Of a stretch of 25,075 bases of DNA, positions 8,095 through 16,780 are shown piece after piece. Numbering within the stretch: the stretch's first letter is position 1; each line of letters starts with the position of its first letter. The notes beneath the pieces are model-generated. The model was not told where the DNA came from. It ran no database searches and was given only the letters and a program-made list of their open reading frames with translations. Made by a program: the position numbers and the translations under genes. This DNA comes from a virus: positions 1 through 25,075 of IMG/VR virus record IMGVR_UViG_3300027749_003432; one strand, written 5' to 3'.

Positions 8095-9513
8095 ATGAAT
8101 AAAACATTTTGGATGCAACCTATTGATACCCAAATAGGTAAATGGCAAGAACAGATTAAAGATATAACGGGTAGTCCGAGTATTTGTGTTCTACCTTGGA
8201 TTCATCTAGCAACAAGACCAAATGGTGATATGCGTATATGCTGTGTGGCTAACGCTAGTGGTGCAGACACCGGTGATTATGGTGTAGGATTAGTTAAAAT
8301 GGAAGACGGTAAGCCTGCTAACTTTGAATATGATTTACCATCAGATGCATTCAATAACGACTACATGAAATCAGTTCGTAAAACTATGATTGCCGGAGAA
8401 GTTCCGGCAAGTTGTACTAAATGTTTTAAAGAAGAAGCCGAGGGTATTGTTAGTAAACGTATTTGGGAAACCGGTACTTGGCATTTAGAAAAAAATATTA
8501 ATATACCAGAACTTGTAAAAGAAACAAAAGAAGATGGAAGTATTCCGCATAAACTTCAATATTTAGATTTACGTCTTGGACATACTTGTAATTTAAAGTG
8601 TGTTATGTGTAGCCCGCATGATAGTAGTTTATGGGTAGCTGAACATAAAAAAATATTTCCTATACTTTCTAGTCCCTTAATTAAAAAACAAATGACATGG
8701 GATCAAACTGAATTTAACAATAGCTGGCATGAGAATCCTAAGTTTTGGGAAGAAATATACGAACAAACTCCTAATATCAAAGAACTATACTTTGCTGGCG
8801 GAGAACCTTTATTAATCAAAGAACATAAAAGTTATTTAGAAGAAATTATCAAAAGAGGATATGCAGGTAATATAGGTTTACGATATAACACGAACGGAAT
8901 ATTAATCAATGAAGAAATGATTAGTATTTGGGAACAGTTCAAAAAAGTTAAAGTGGGAATAAGTTTAGATGGTATGAGTGATAAAGTTGAATATATAAGA
9001 TATCCATTAGATTGGAGAAATATAGAAAAAAATCTATGGAGACTAGAAAATACATCTGATAATATACATTTTAATATTGCATTGGCAGTTCAAATATTAA
9101 ACATTAAACATATTCCGGACTTCATTAAATGGAAGGTATCATCAGGCTTTAAAAAATTGAACTTTGAAAAGAACATAGTTGGTCAAACTAACGGTGGCGG
9201 ATTAATAGGAGTTCATCTGTTATGGATACCAACTTGGTTAAGTCTAAGAGTATTACCTAAAGAAGATAAACAAGAAGTACGTGAATTATTTGCTGAACTA
9301 AAACAATGGCTATTTGATAACTATACAAAAGATGAAGAATTTTGGATTACTAATCCATATGGATGGAAAAGATGGGAAGGTATATTAGATTGGATGGACA
9401 AAGAAGACCACACTAATCTGTTACCAGATTTTCGTGAATATATTAATGTGTTAGATAACCAACGTGGTACAAACTTCAAACAAATATTCCCTGAATTAAG
9501 TCATCTATTATGA
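8095..9513 (+). CDS. Twitch-domain radical SAM protein, group C
   Basis: A 472-residue protein, the largest radical SAM protein here. The N-terminal module has C31 in ICVLPW, C49/C50 after RPNGDMRI, and CTKC at 107-110. The core motif CNLKCVMC gives C165, C169 and C172, and GGEP is at 235-238. It resembles 5948-7207 most closely, including the CxxPW/F...NG...CC opening. About 45 extra residues near 51-95 separate the two N-terminal Cys sets. It starts directly after a TATAAATA element and shares an ATGA overlap with the downstream dioxygenase-like gene, which suggests a coupled pair. The substrate is unknown. Confidence 0.87.
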   Translation: MNKTFWMQPIDTQIGKWQEQIKDITGSPSICVLPWIHLATRPNGDMRICCVANASGADTGDYGVGLVKMEDGKPANFEYDLPSDAFNNDYMKSVRKTMIAGEVPASCTKCFKEEAEGIVSKRIWETGTWHLEKNINIPELVKETKEDGSIPHKLQYLDLRLGHTCNLKCVMCSPHDSSLWVAEHKKIFPILSSPLIKKQMTWDQTEFNNSWHENPKFWEEIYEQTPNIKELYFAGGEPLLIKEHKSYLEEIIKRGYAGNIGLRYNTNGILINEEMISIWEQFKKVKVGISLDGMSDKVEYIRYPLDWRNIEKNLWRLENTSDNIHFNIALAVQILNIKHIPDFIKWKVSSGFKKLNFEKNIVGQTNGGGLIGVHLLWIPTWLSLRVLPKEDKQEVRELFAELKQWLFDNYTKDEEFWITNPYGWKRWEGILDWMDKEDHTNLLPDFREYINVLDNQRGTNFKQIFPELSHLL

Positions 9514-10205
9514 TAACGAAAACAACCTATTCAACACAAATAGATTTAATCAATCAAGCACTTAGAGAAATACCAACTGATATTGTACTTAATGAACCAA
9601 CAGGAAATTTCTTCTATGATCCCTGGAATATAAAATCAGAATTTATTGGTACTGTTTGGGAAAAACTACTTAACTCGTTACATGTAACAGATATGGGTCA
9701 GGCTAGAATACTCATATTAGAACCCGGAGAAGTATATCAAGCACACTCTGATATTGATGATAGATGGCATTTAAATATTCTGGGAGAACAATCTTATCTT
9801 ATTGATTTAGATAATCAAACAATGTATAAACTTCAACAAGATGGATGTTGGTACTATATGAATACTGGATATATTCATACTGCATGTAACTTTGGTCCTG
9901 TGCCAAGAATACAACTAGTTGCTAGACGTTTACTAAAACACGGAACAATCAAAAATCCAATAGATGTAGTAATCAATCCATTAGAAATTACCAGCAATAC
10001 AAAATTTCATAGTGATACTAGTTATCGTTACAAGTTTGATAAAATCTTCAGCCCTTGGTTAAATCATGCTAATAAAGAAAATATATTAGATAACTTTTCA
10101 TTTGTAAATGTTACTGCAACATTTACCACCGAAATTGAACAATTAGAATATCTGAACTCAATCAATCAAGGGTTTAGTATTTCCACAAATGTTAACACAG
10201 GTTAA
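9510..10205 (+). CDS. Aspartyl/asparaginyl hydroxylase-like 2OG-Fe(II) protein
   Basis: A 231-residue protein. The double-stranded beta-helix motifs are visible: HSD at 79-81, where His79 and Asp81 would bind iron, a second His at 123 (YIHTACNFG), and Arg133, which could hold 2-oxoglutarate. The spacing suits the aspartyl/asparaginyl beta-hydroxylase cupin family, which hydroxylates side chains or small molecules using O2 and 2-oxoglutarate. The start overlaps the preceding radical SAM stop by four bases. Residues 150-231 lie beyond the cupin and match nothing I recognise. The last 48 bases overlap the convergent gene at 10158 on the opposite strand. It is one of three related proteins in the island, with 12395-13012 and 15235-16038. 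Confidence 0.7.
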   Translation: MITKTTYSTQIDLINQALREIPTDIVLNEPTGNFFYDPWNIKSEFIGTVWEKLLNSLHVTDMGQARILILEPGEVYQAHSDIDDRWHLNILGEQSYLIDLDNQTMYKLQQDGCWYYMNTGYIHTACNFGPVPRIQLVARRLLKHGTIKNPIDVVINPLEITSNTKFHSDTSYRYKFDKIFSPWLNHANKENILDNFSFVNVTATFTTEIEQLEYLNSINQGFSISTNVNTG

Positions 10206-11198
10206 ACACTTGTTGCTACCCGTCCATAACTGCTCTAAATTATTCCAAAACTTAATATTCTCTATATTACTTGAATATAGATTTATCATTCCTAATTTAT
10301 CTAAATGATATTGGGTATCTTTAGAACTAATATTGCGTAGAATATTAATAGTTGATGTTTCTTCTACTCCATTTTCTACATAATCTGAACCTAAATAACT
10401 ACAAGGATACACATTACCCCTGCAATCTATATAGATTTCATTATTACTCATACATTTAGGATTAACCGTATTATCTCTTGCTAAAATATCTCTATTCTCT
10501 TTTATTAATAACTTCTCTAAGTTTAATTTACTTTCAACTTTATATTTTGGAATAGTTGTCGGTAACAATTCGTATTCTTTAACACCGTCATTATTATATA
10601 CAGGAAAACTTTTCATATTATAGAAACGTGTGGTACTACGAAATTCAACTTGATTGACACCTAAGTTTTTTAAATACTTCTCAAGCAATAGTGTATCATT
10701 CTGATTATGTTCAAACACTAGACTATTGACTTTTACAGAACATCCTGTACTAATTACAGTTTTAATGTTATTGATTATTTTATCAAAATCAGTATTCTTT
10801 CTATATAGTTCATGCTTGCCCTTAAAGCCATCAACTGCAAATATAATTGTGCCATTAGATTTTATTATATTAGCGAATTCTATCCACCAATCATTATTAC
10901 GTAAACTACCATTTGTATGAATAGTTTGGTGTATTAAAGGATTAGATTCTCTTACATATTTGTAAATTTCTAAACAGTCTTTAGCAAATACTGGATCTCC
11001 GTAATTACCTGAAGCATAAAATAAATCTAATTTCTGTATGAAAGATTTCGGGAACCATTCTTTAAATTGAGTTATGGATACGTCATTATTTGTAATATGT
11101 TTTCTATCATTACCACCATTATGATTTCTAGCACACATTGGACATTGTGCTTGGCACTTATCAGTTAGTTCAATATGCACTTTCTTAATTTCAAACAC
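10158..11198 (-). CDS. Radical SAM/SPASM protein, group B, GTG start
   Basis: A 346-residue protein with CxxxCxxC at C15, C19 and C22 (DKCQAQCPMC), a GNYGDP motif at 64-69 in place of GGEP, and C-terminal clusters (PKCMSN, YPCSYLG, KCLTCVNICG) typical of SPASM auxiliary sites. It is clearly paralogous to 4963-5955: both share the KCQA-CPMC opening, the GNxGDP motif, the HTNGS strand and the F-x-VDG/FGIDG strand. The start is a GTG at 11198, preceded by GGAG six bases upstream and overlapping the previous gene by eight bases. Its 3' end overlaps the convergent dioxygenase-like gene by 48 bases, the longest antisense coding overlap in the window. Confidence 0.85.
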   Translation of the reverse strand: MFEIKKVHIELTDKCQAQCPMCARNHNGGNDRKHITNNDVSITQFKEWFPKSFIQKLDLFYASGNYGDPVFAKDCLEIYKYVRESNPLIHQTIHTNGSLRNNDWWIEFANIIKSNGTIIFAVDGFKGKHELYRKNTDFDKIINNIKTVISTGCSVKVNSLVFEHNQNDTLLLEKYLKNLGVNQVEFRSTTRFYNMKSFPVYNNDGVKEYELLPTTIPKYKVESKLNLEKLLIKENRDILARDNTVNPKCMSNNEIYIDCRGNVYPCSYLGSDYVENGVEETSTINILRNISSKDTQYHLDKLGMINLYSSNIENIKFWNNLEQLWTGSNKCLTCVNICGNTKPLID

Positions 11199-12408
11199 AC
11201 CAATCTCCGTTTTGATGATATGTGGGGGTCTTAAGACTATCTAATTCAATTATTGAAAAATGTTTGGCTATGTCAAAATATTTTACATCTGTAAAACCAG
11301 AACATGCTCTATTACAGAAATATAAGTAACTGTTTGGGAACTTATCTATAACATGATATATTAACTTATTTTCTCTATGTAATCTATATTTTAGATTAGC
11401 AAATGCTATAGTTCCCTCATAACAAAAAATATTTGATAAATTTATTAATGGATTAGTACTAGTTAGATACTGGGTTAAATCTAATTCCATAGACATTAAG
11501 TCAATCAATACAAATTCATAACTTACATTTGGATGTGCTTTGCAATTCTGTTTCCAATGATCCAATGACTGTTGATTATAATCATAGAATACAACTTTAC
11601 ATTTATCATCTAGGTTTAGATTGTTGAACCACCAATCACCACTTGCAGGGGTAAAGATTTCAGTAACTTTACTAGCAAAATTCTTAGGTGGAAATTCATT
11701 TGAATTCTTATGTACAAATATGTTTTGAGCATAAGATTGTCTAAAGTATATCCAAGATAATTCATCCAGACTATCATAATAATGATATTTTTTATGTTGA
11801 CGTATGTTCTTATCAAATACTCTGACAGGTATATCATTATCAAATGCTACACTTAATATATTATATCCATGCATCTTGTGACTATAATCTATATCATCTT
11901 CTCCACCGGATACACTAGTTGGAGTATAATCATCATGTATATTATCGTAACTACGCCAGGGCTTTGTTTGACGATGTTTACTACCCAATTGTTCTTGACC
12001 AATAATTGGTTTATTGAGGGTTTTATACAGTTTTAAGTTGATGATATAGCATTGCTTATGTAGTTCGTAGTATGCTTCTTTTCTGTCTAATATATGGCCT
12101 GCAATTAAAAAATCATTTTTAATATAATCTTCAATAGTTTCATAGAAGGCTTCACCGTTGATAAATTCTGTTCCGGTTGTAAACACTACGCAATGGGTAT
12201 AATCTAAATCACTGATTTGATTTAAGAATGAATCTTCATGTTGTCCATGAAACAAGTCATACCCTTTATCAGTAATATTACTAATAGTATAATCGGATAT
12301 ATTTTTTATAAGTTCTTTGATATAGTTATCTTTAATAAAAAATGTATCGTCAATCAATAGAAAACATATTGTTGATTTTCTATTAAACCTTTTATTATAT
12401 TTTATCAT
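11191..12408 (-). CDS. Two-domain protein: glycosyltransferase-like plus methyltransferase-like
   Basis: A 405-residue protein I do not recognise as a named family. The N-terminal part (about 1-230) alternates hydrophobic strands with acidic patches (a LLIDD segment near 17-21 and an FTTGTEFING segment near 75-84), in the way phage glycosyltransferase-like domains do. The C-terminal part (about 240-405) has PASGDWWFNN followed by a strand ending in an acidic residue (VVFYDYN), then a LINLSNIF strand, which resembles a Rossmann-fold methyltransferase. It overlaps the upstream gene by 14 bases and the downstream gene by eight, inside a four-gene operon read from 14195. Both domain calls are tentative; the gene itself is certain from its length and junctions. 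Confidence 0.55.
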   Translation of the reverse strand: MIKYNKRFNRKSTICFLLIDDTFFIKDNYIKELIKNISDYTISNITDKGYDLFHGQHEDSFLNQISDLDYTHCVVFTTGTEFINGEAFYETIEDYIKNDFLIAGHILDRKEAYYELHKQCYIINLKLYKTLNKPIIGQEQLGSKHRQTKPWRSYDNIHDDYTPTSVSGGEDDIDYSHKMHGYNILSVAFDNDIPVRVFDKNIRQHKKYHYYDSLDELSWIYFRQSYAQNIFVHKNSNEFPPKNFASKVTEIFTPASGDWWFNNLNLDDKCKVVFYDYNQQSLDHWKQNCKAHPNVSYEFVLIDLMSMELDLTQYLTSTNPLINLSNIFCYEGTIAFANLKYRLHRENKLIYHVIDKFPNSYLYFCNRACSGFTDVKYFDIAKHFSIIELDSLKTPTYHQNGDWCV

Positions 12409-13012
12409 AACTTCTTAATATTAAATCACAAAATTTTTCTATTCTATTTCCAGGTCTACCATATCCAATAAGATGAATTCTTCTGATATCAGAATTATTA
12501 ATAACACTATGTTCATTTCTAATGTTAACTAAAATTACTTTACCTGGTTTGAATGGCACAACTCCTATATCAGTTAATGTCATATAACAGTTATCAGGAT
12601 GAATGATAGCAATGTTTATAGGTATCATAAAATCTAAAATGTCAGTAATATTACTAGGTGGTAGGTCACGATGTTTTCCTACATAGCCATGTGGTTCTAC
12701 TCCCATAAAACGTACTCTAGTAAGATTTTCAAAAGGCATTCGTTCCCAAAATTTTCTGATGGCGGGAGTCTTCTCGGATAGTTTTGTCCAGCTATAATCT
12801 GTATAAGTTGCTGATATGTTGCTATATATATTTTCCCCTTGTCCATGTATTGCTACACTAGACCAACCATTGCTTTCATTTTCTCTATAGGGTATTAAAT
12901 AGTCACTTGCTATATTAGCTTCTTTTGTCCATTCTTCTAACTCAATAGATAAATCTAGTTCTAGCCAACTTAAGTGGTTTATTATTTCTCTTACTTTTTC
13001 TATTTTATTCAT
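12395..13012 (-). CDS. Aspartyl/asparaginyl hydroxylase-like 2OG-Fe(II) protein
   Basis: A 205-residue protein. HRD at 114-116 gives the iron-binding His114 and Asp116; EHSV places a second His at 168, and Arg177/Arg178 lie where the family binds 2-oxoglutarate. The segment IPINIAIIHPDNC and the strand PGKVILVN match the core of aspartyl/asparaginyl hydroxylase-like cupins. The N-terminal 90 residues are a helical region without a recognised motif. Overlaps of 8 bases with the upstream radical SAM gene and 14 with the next gene indicate one operon. Its iron site and order agree with 9510-10205, but overall sequence similarity is low. Confidence 0.68.
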   Translation of the reverse strand: MNKIEKVREIINHLSWLELDLSIELEEWTKEANIASDYLIPYRENESNGWSSVAIHGQGENIYSNISATYTDYSWTKLSEKTPAIRKFWERMPFENLTRVRFMGVEPHGYVGKHRDLPPSNITDILDFMIPINIAIIHPDNCYMTLTDIGVVPFKPGKVILVNIRNEHSVINNSDIRRIHLIGYGRPGNRIEKFCDLILRSYDKI

Positions 13013-14195
13013 AATGTTTTATAAAAGGAAACAATCTTTTATAATCTGTTTTACGTGAATCATCATATAGTTTTAAAACTCGTGTGCGTTCTTTAACTAT
13101 TTCTAGGAAATCATCTGGGGTAGAATCAAGCATCTTATTTATAGAATGCATATATTTTTTTATTCCGTTGTTTTCTTCTATTACTCTGTGTTTGTTATTA
13201 ATCATTTGTTGAACTATTTCTATAATGTATTCTTTTTGTTCAGGTTCAAGATAATAAATACTCCAATATTTTGGATCTAATACATAGTTAAAACTTATAG
13301 GTGTATTTAAAGTTTCAAAATAGTCAAATATCTCTTTAAGATCCATTATATTAAAGATACTAGCAGAAAAAGATATTTCTTTAGTATGTTTAATTTGTTT
13401 AAAGTTATTGATACATGTTTCAAAATTTAATGGGAATCTTATAAAATTAAACTTAGCCGTATCTATATGATCTATGCTTCCAGTAATATGTAAGTTATTA
13501 AATTTTGATAACAGTTGAAAATCTATTTCAGATAAATTTGTAATTATTTCTAAGTTTACATCAATGTTTTTTATTCTATTAAGTAATTCTTTAACCTTTG
13601 GATTTATCATGGGTTCTCCTCCGGCTATTCTAATTTTTTTAACCTCATCAATTAAATCAAAATTATCAATATTTATTGAATCAACTCTATAGTCATTGTT
13701 ATATGCATATACAGATTCTATATATTCTAATGTGCTAGGAAGTTTAATATCAGACTTTTTCCAAAATTTTATTTCATTTTCATGTTGACTACTGAATATT
13801 TGACAGCACATAATACATTTTGCATTACATAAGTTGCTTAATTTAATATCTAAAATTTGAGGTGCGATAGACATTGACCCATCATCATTAACGTATGGTA
13901 GAATATCATTAATATCAAAACAAGCAGACTCGCTTTTACGCATACTAAAATTGCCAGTGCTTTCGTTTTTCCAACAAAACTCACATGTTTTATTTTTAAC
14001 TCCGTTAATGGAATCTAATCGTAATTGTTTATAAAAATCAATATTCCAAACGTTACTTAGTTTTTCTGTTGTGGGTATACCTGTAGTGCCGGTTATTCCA
14101 TCACAGAATGTGCCCCATTCACCATTAGTTGCATTTCTAATATTTACAAATGGAACTGCACAAAACGTTGAGGGATCGGGTACAATATTTTTCAT
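13005..14195 (-). CDS. Twitch-domain radical SAM protein, group C
   Basis: A 396-residue protein. The N-terminal module has C12 (FCAVPF), C31 and CEFC at 71-74; it lacks the CC doublet of its two paralogues, having a single FCDG. The core motif CNAKCIMC gives C123, C127 and C130, followed by an extra C131, and GGEP is at 192-195. The ATG at 14195 comes four bases after an exact TATAAATA. This is the first gene of the operon 14195 to 10158 and overlaps the second by eight bases. Missing one N-terminal Cys suggests that auxiliary cluster binding differs between the three group C proteins. Confidence 0.86.
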   Translation of the reverse strand: MKNIVPDPSTFCAVPFVNIRNATNGEWGTFCDGITGTTGIPTTEKLSNVWNIDFYKQLRLDSINGVKNKTCEFCWKNESTGNFSMRKSESACFDINDILPYVNDDGSMSIAPQILDIKLSNLCNAKCIMCCQIFSSQHENEIKFWKKSDIKLPSTLEYIESVYAYNNDYRVDSINIDNFDLIDEVKKIRIAGGEPMINPKVKELLNRIKNIDVNLEIITNLSEIDFQLLSKFNNLHITGSIDHIDTAKFNFIRFPLNFETCINNFKQIKHTKEISFSASIFNIMDLKEIFDYFETLNTPISFNYVLDPKYWSIYYLEPEQKEYIIEIVQQMINNKHRVIEENNGIKKYMHSINKMLDSTPDDFLEIVKERTRVLKLYDDSRKTDYKRLFPFIKHYE

Positions 14196-14199
14196 AAAC

Positions 14200-14207
14200 T
14201 ATTTATA
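14200..14207 (-). promoter_or_regulatory. T4-late-type promoter TATAAATA for the 14195-to-10158 operon
   Basis: On the minus strand an exact TATAAATA is followed by GTTT and then the ATG at 14195. No ribosome-binding site lies between. The element for the opposite gene, at 14212-14219, is only four bases away. Confidence 0.65.
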
Positions 14208-14211
14208 TCAA

Positions 14212-14219
14212 TTAAATAT
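14212..14219 (+). promoter_or_regulatory. Late-type promoter element for 14224-15249
   Basis: TTAAATAT lies four bases before the ATG at 14224. It differs from TATAAATA at the second position. Again there is no Shine-Dalgarno between the motif and the start codon. Confidence 0.5.
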
Positions 14220-14223
14220 TTAT

Positions 14224-15249
14224 ATGCCTAAACTTATACAAATAAAAACCCTTCAACCCAATAATGAAATGAACATAACATGGGCACCCACAAATTTATG
14301 TAATTTCAAATGTAGATATTGTTGGCCGGGTGCAAATGAAGGTAATCATTTACCCATAAAGAACGTTGACCTTGTAACTAAGAACATGGATTATGTTCTT
14401 AAACAATTTACCGAACAGTTGAATAAAGAACATTTTAAGATTAACTTTGCAGGTGGAGAACCCACATTATGGAATGGGTTAGAACAGGTGATACAAGAGT
14501 TAAATAAAAATCATAAAATATATTGGGGCATAGTTACAAATGGATCTAGAACATATAGATGGTGGGACGAATATGGACATTTATTTGATAGTGTACAGAT
14601 TAGTTACCATATAACACAAACTGATATCAACCATACAATTCAATTATGTGATTTGTTATTTGAACGCGGAGTTAAGGTTACAGTAAGAGTTATGATGGAT
14701 GTACTTAATTGGGATAAAGGTATTGAAGTAATAGAGTTTATGAAATCTAATAGCAAACATAGATGGTTTATTGATGTTGCTGAAGTAATTGAAGACCATT
14801 TACAGCCATCATCAATAATCATTTATAAAGATGGTAGAGTATATAATGAAGAACAAAGAGAATTTTTAAAGAATCAAAATAAAAGAGTACCCGGTTATAG
14901 TTGGCTTAAAAAGAATATAAATCTTATTAGAGAAGGTAAGATAAAATTATTTGAAAGTTATGCTCATTATGATGATGGTGCGGTTGAGCCAGCCAAGGCT
15001 AATTATTATATGAATCGTAAATTAAATTATTTTAAAGGCTGGAAATGTAATATAGGGTTAGAACGAATCTATATAGATTATGATGGGGGAATAAAAGGAA
15101 GTTGTGGTCAACACATCTTTGATAATTGTAATATACTAGATGAAGATTTTATTGAAAAATTTGTTGTAGGTACAGAACCAGTAACATGTGAAATCAAAGC
15201 ATGTAATTGCGGACCTGAAATGCATATTACAAAATCAATAGAATTCTAA
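14224..15249 (+). CDS. Radical SAM protein, group A
   Basis: A 341-residue protein with CNFKCRYCW (C26, C30, C33) and GGEP at 77-80. The C-terminal cysteines (WKCNIG, GSCGQH, TCEIKACNCG) are the auxiliary-cluster type seen in its paralogues at 1861-2826 and 4071-4979. The reading frame stays open upstream to 14071, but that part is antisense to the divergent radical SAM gene; the ATG at 14224, directly after the late-type element, is the better start. It is a single-gene unit. Its last 15 bases overlap the convergent dioxygenase-like gene. Two of the three group A proteins have Trp after the third cluster Cys. Confidence 0.87.
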   Translation: MPKLIQIKTLQPNNEMNITWAPTNLCNFKCRYCWPGANEGNHLPIKNVDLVTKNMDYVLKQFTEQLNKEHFKINFAGGEPTLWNGLEQVIQELNKNHKIYWGIVTNGSRTYRWWDEYGHLFDSVQISYHITQTDINHTIQLCDLLFERGVKVTVRVMMDVLNWDKGIEVIEFMKSNSKHRWFIDVAEVIEDHLQPSSIIIYKDGRVYNEEQREFLKNQNKRVPGYSWLKKNINLIREGKIKLFESYAHYDDGAVEPAKANYYMNRKLNYFKGWKCNIGLERIYIDYDGGIKGSCGQHIFDNCNILDEDFIEKFVVGTEPVTCEIKACNCGPEMHITKSIEF

Positions 15250-16038
15250 ATGGTCAATACCTAATTTTTTTCTAAAATCTTCAGTAAATTTACCATCAAT
15301 ACGTAAACCATAACTCTGTTCCATAATACGTTCTCCACCGTGCCAATCAACATCATTCCACCATGCGGCTCTTGTATTTAGATACACTTTGTTTTTATGT
15401 TCAGGATCCCATACGTAAAATGCTTTCTTTGTATTAGGACGAATATGTATAAATTCATTACGATGAGGTTTTATCACATTGATTCCGTTTTTAGCATCTA
15501 AATCTCTATGCTCAAATGGGATGCCGTCTGCTTCACAATGAAAGAAAATAACACGTCCAATATTTTCAAAAATAGTTCCTTGTAATTGCTCTACCCACTG
15601 AACAACATTGGGGAAGTATTTAGCTTCTTCTGTCAATTTACGTGAAGATGTTCTATCGTCCCAACTACCGTCTTCCCATAAAAAATAATAGATATATGGA
15701 TCATATGCACCCATTGACATTTTAATATATCGTGTGAATTTATTACGTACACGAAAATCTTTAAAGTCTCGGTACAAATCAATACCGCCCTGTTTAATAG
15801 GATTATCATCCGGTAATGCTAGAAATTCTTCAATGGCTTTATAAATGGGTTTCCAAGAGTATATGTAACTCATATCTTCAAAAGTGAACCCAGGAGTCAT
15901 CCATGTTCCTTCTTTTGCAAATTCTCTTGCTTCAGCAAATCCTCTATAGATTTCGGGTTGTAATTCATTAAATCTATCCATATCTAAATATGGTTCTAAA
16001 TCTATATATGGTTTTCCGTTGATTCCTTTTAATGACAT
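15235..16038 (-). CDS. Iron/2-oxoglutarate dioxygenase-like protein
   Basis: A 267-residue protein. FEHRDLD gives His177 and Asp179; a His at 233 (DVDWHGG) and Arg246 (YGLRIDG) follow at the spacing expected for the distal iron His and the 2-oxoglutarate Arg. The strand YVWDPEHKN before the distal His fits a cupin-type oxygenase of the aspartyl/asparaginyl hydroxylase kind, although the N-terminal 160 residues (rich in aromatic and charged residues) do not match a family I know. It has its own promoter (CATAAATA at 16058-16065) and an AGGCGG ribosome-binding site six bases before the ATG, unlike the leaderless-looking units nearby. Confidence 0.62.
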   Translation of the reverse strand: MSLKGINGKPYIDLEPYLDMDRFNELQPEIYRGFAEAREFAKEGTWMTPGFTFEDMSYIYSWKPIYKAIEEFLALPDDNPIKQGGIDLYRDFKDFRVRNKFTRYIKMSMGAYDPYIYYFLWEDGSWDDRTSSRKLTEEAKYFPNVVQWVEQLQGTIFENIGRVIFFHCEADGIPFEHRDLDAKNGINVIKPHRNEFIHIRPNTKKAFYVWDPEHKNKVYLNTRAAWWNDVDWHGGERIMEQSYGLRIDGKFTEDFRKKLGIDHLEFY

Positions 16039-16057
16039 TATGTACCGCCTAGTTTAT

Positions 16058-16065
16058 TATTTATG
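16058..16065 (-). promoter_or_regulatory. T4-late-type promoter CATAAATA for 15235-16038
   Basis: On the minus strand CATAAATA is followed by a roughly 20-base stretch that carries AGGCGG and then the ATG at 16038. This unit therefore has a conventional leader, in contrast to the neighbouring operon heads. Confidence 0.5.
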
Positions 16066-16077
16066 CGACGGTATTTT

Positions 16078-16085
16078 GATAAATT
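16078..16085 (+). promoter_or_regulatory. Late-type promoter element for 16091-17325
   Basis: GATAAATT precedes the ATG at 16091 by five bases. It differs from the exact motif at its last base, so it is a weaker match, but the spacing equals that of the other leaderless-looking units. Confidence 0.4.
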
Positions 16086-16090
16086 AATAT

Positions 16091-16780
16091 ATGAAATACG
16101 ACTACTATTACAACAATGTTCCTGGTGACGAACCATGCAGGAATAATTTAATATATACTAGTCTTATAAGTGAAGATAAAAAGACATTTGTTCAATGGTA
16201 TTACAATGATACAGGTTACCATAAGGGTAAAAATCAAGTTGTTGATCCTACACTAATGGAAGAAAAATGGGAACGTGAGGTAAAGTTTCTAAAGATTATG
16301 CAAGATGTTTATCCCATGCATATTCCGTTAATACTTGATATTGATTATACTGAAAAGAAAATATATCTACAGGTTGATGGACCAGACTTTTGGGAATTGG
16401 GTAATTGCACTACTAGTAATTATGACAAAGTTTTACCAAATTGGCAGGAACAGATGTTAGATATAATCAAAGCACATAAGAGTTTAAATTTATTCAAATA
16501 TAGTATGCACCCATCAAGTTATTTCATAGTTGATGGAAAAATGAAATCTATTAATTATTTCTTTACATATAATAAAGATGAACCATATTTCTCATTAAAG
16601 AATGTTGAGAGCCATATATATTCTGAGAGACAAGATGAATTACGTAAGTATATAGGTGGTTTGGGTATTGATTGGAATACCCCTCAAAAGTTTGAAACAA
16701 TTGAAGAATTATGTTGGAATAGTTTTAGAAAGAATTATCCTAACGAATTTGTAGAATCGGTTTTAACATGTATAAAATAA
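16091..16780 (+). CDS. Protein-kinase-like fold protein, probable pseudokinase
   Basis: A 229-residue protein. EREVKFL at 61-67 resembles the helix C Glu region, and YSMHPSSYFIVDGK at 137-150 aligns with the catalytic loop HxDLHPxNxxVxDG of aminoglycoside-phosphotransferase/protein-kinase folds. The expected catalytic Asp and the loop Asn are replaced by other residues, and the following INYF stands where the metal-binding DFG would be. If the alignment is right this is an inactive or non-phosphotransferring kinase-like protein, possibly a binding or regulatory subunit. It overlaps the next gene by 13 bases, so the two are probably coupled. The gene is certain; the fold call is moderate and the loss-of-residues argument depends on it. 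Confidence 0.6.
   Translation: MKYDYYYNNVPGDEPCRNNLIYTSLISEDKKTFVQWYYNDTGYHKGKNQVVDPTLMEEKWEREVKFLKIMQDVYPMHIPLILDIDYTEKKIYLQVDGPDFWELGNCTTSNYDKVLPNWQEQMLDIIKAHKSLNLFKYSMHPSSYFIVDGKMKSINYFFTYNKDEPYFSLKNVESHIYSERQDELRKYIGGLGIDWNTPQKFETIEELCWNSFRKNYPNEFVESVLTCIK

Larger units (their letters stand above)
8052..8097. repeat. Inverted repeat spanning two divergent start codons
   Basis: The 14 bases at 8052-8065 are the exact reverse complement of 8084-8097 (TAAATATTTCAATG). Each arm contains a TAAATA promoter core and the start codon of one gene of the divergent pair, with an 18-base spacer. Both genes therefore carry the same start region in opposite directions. Confidence 0.8.

Noticed and set aside
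14071-14223. Upstream extension of the radical SAM gene starting at 14224
   Set aside because: It is antisense to the divergent gene and lies before the promoter element. The ATG at 14224 fits family length.
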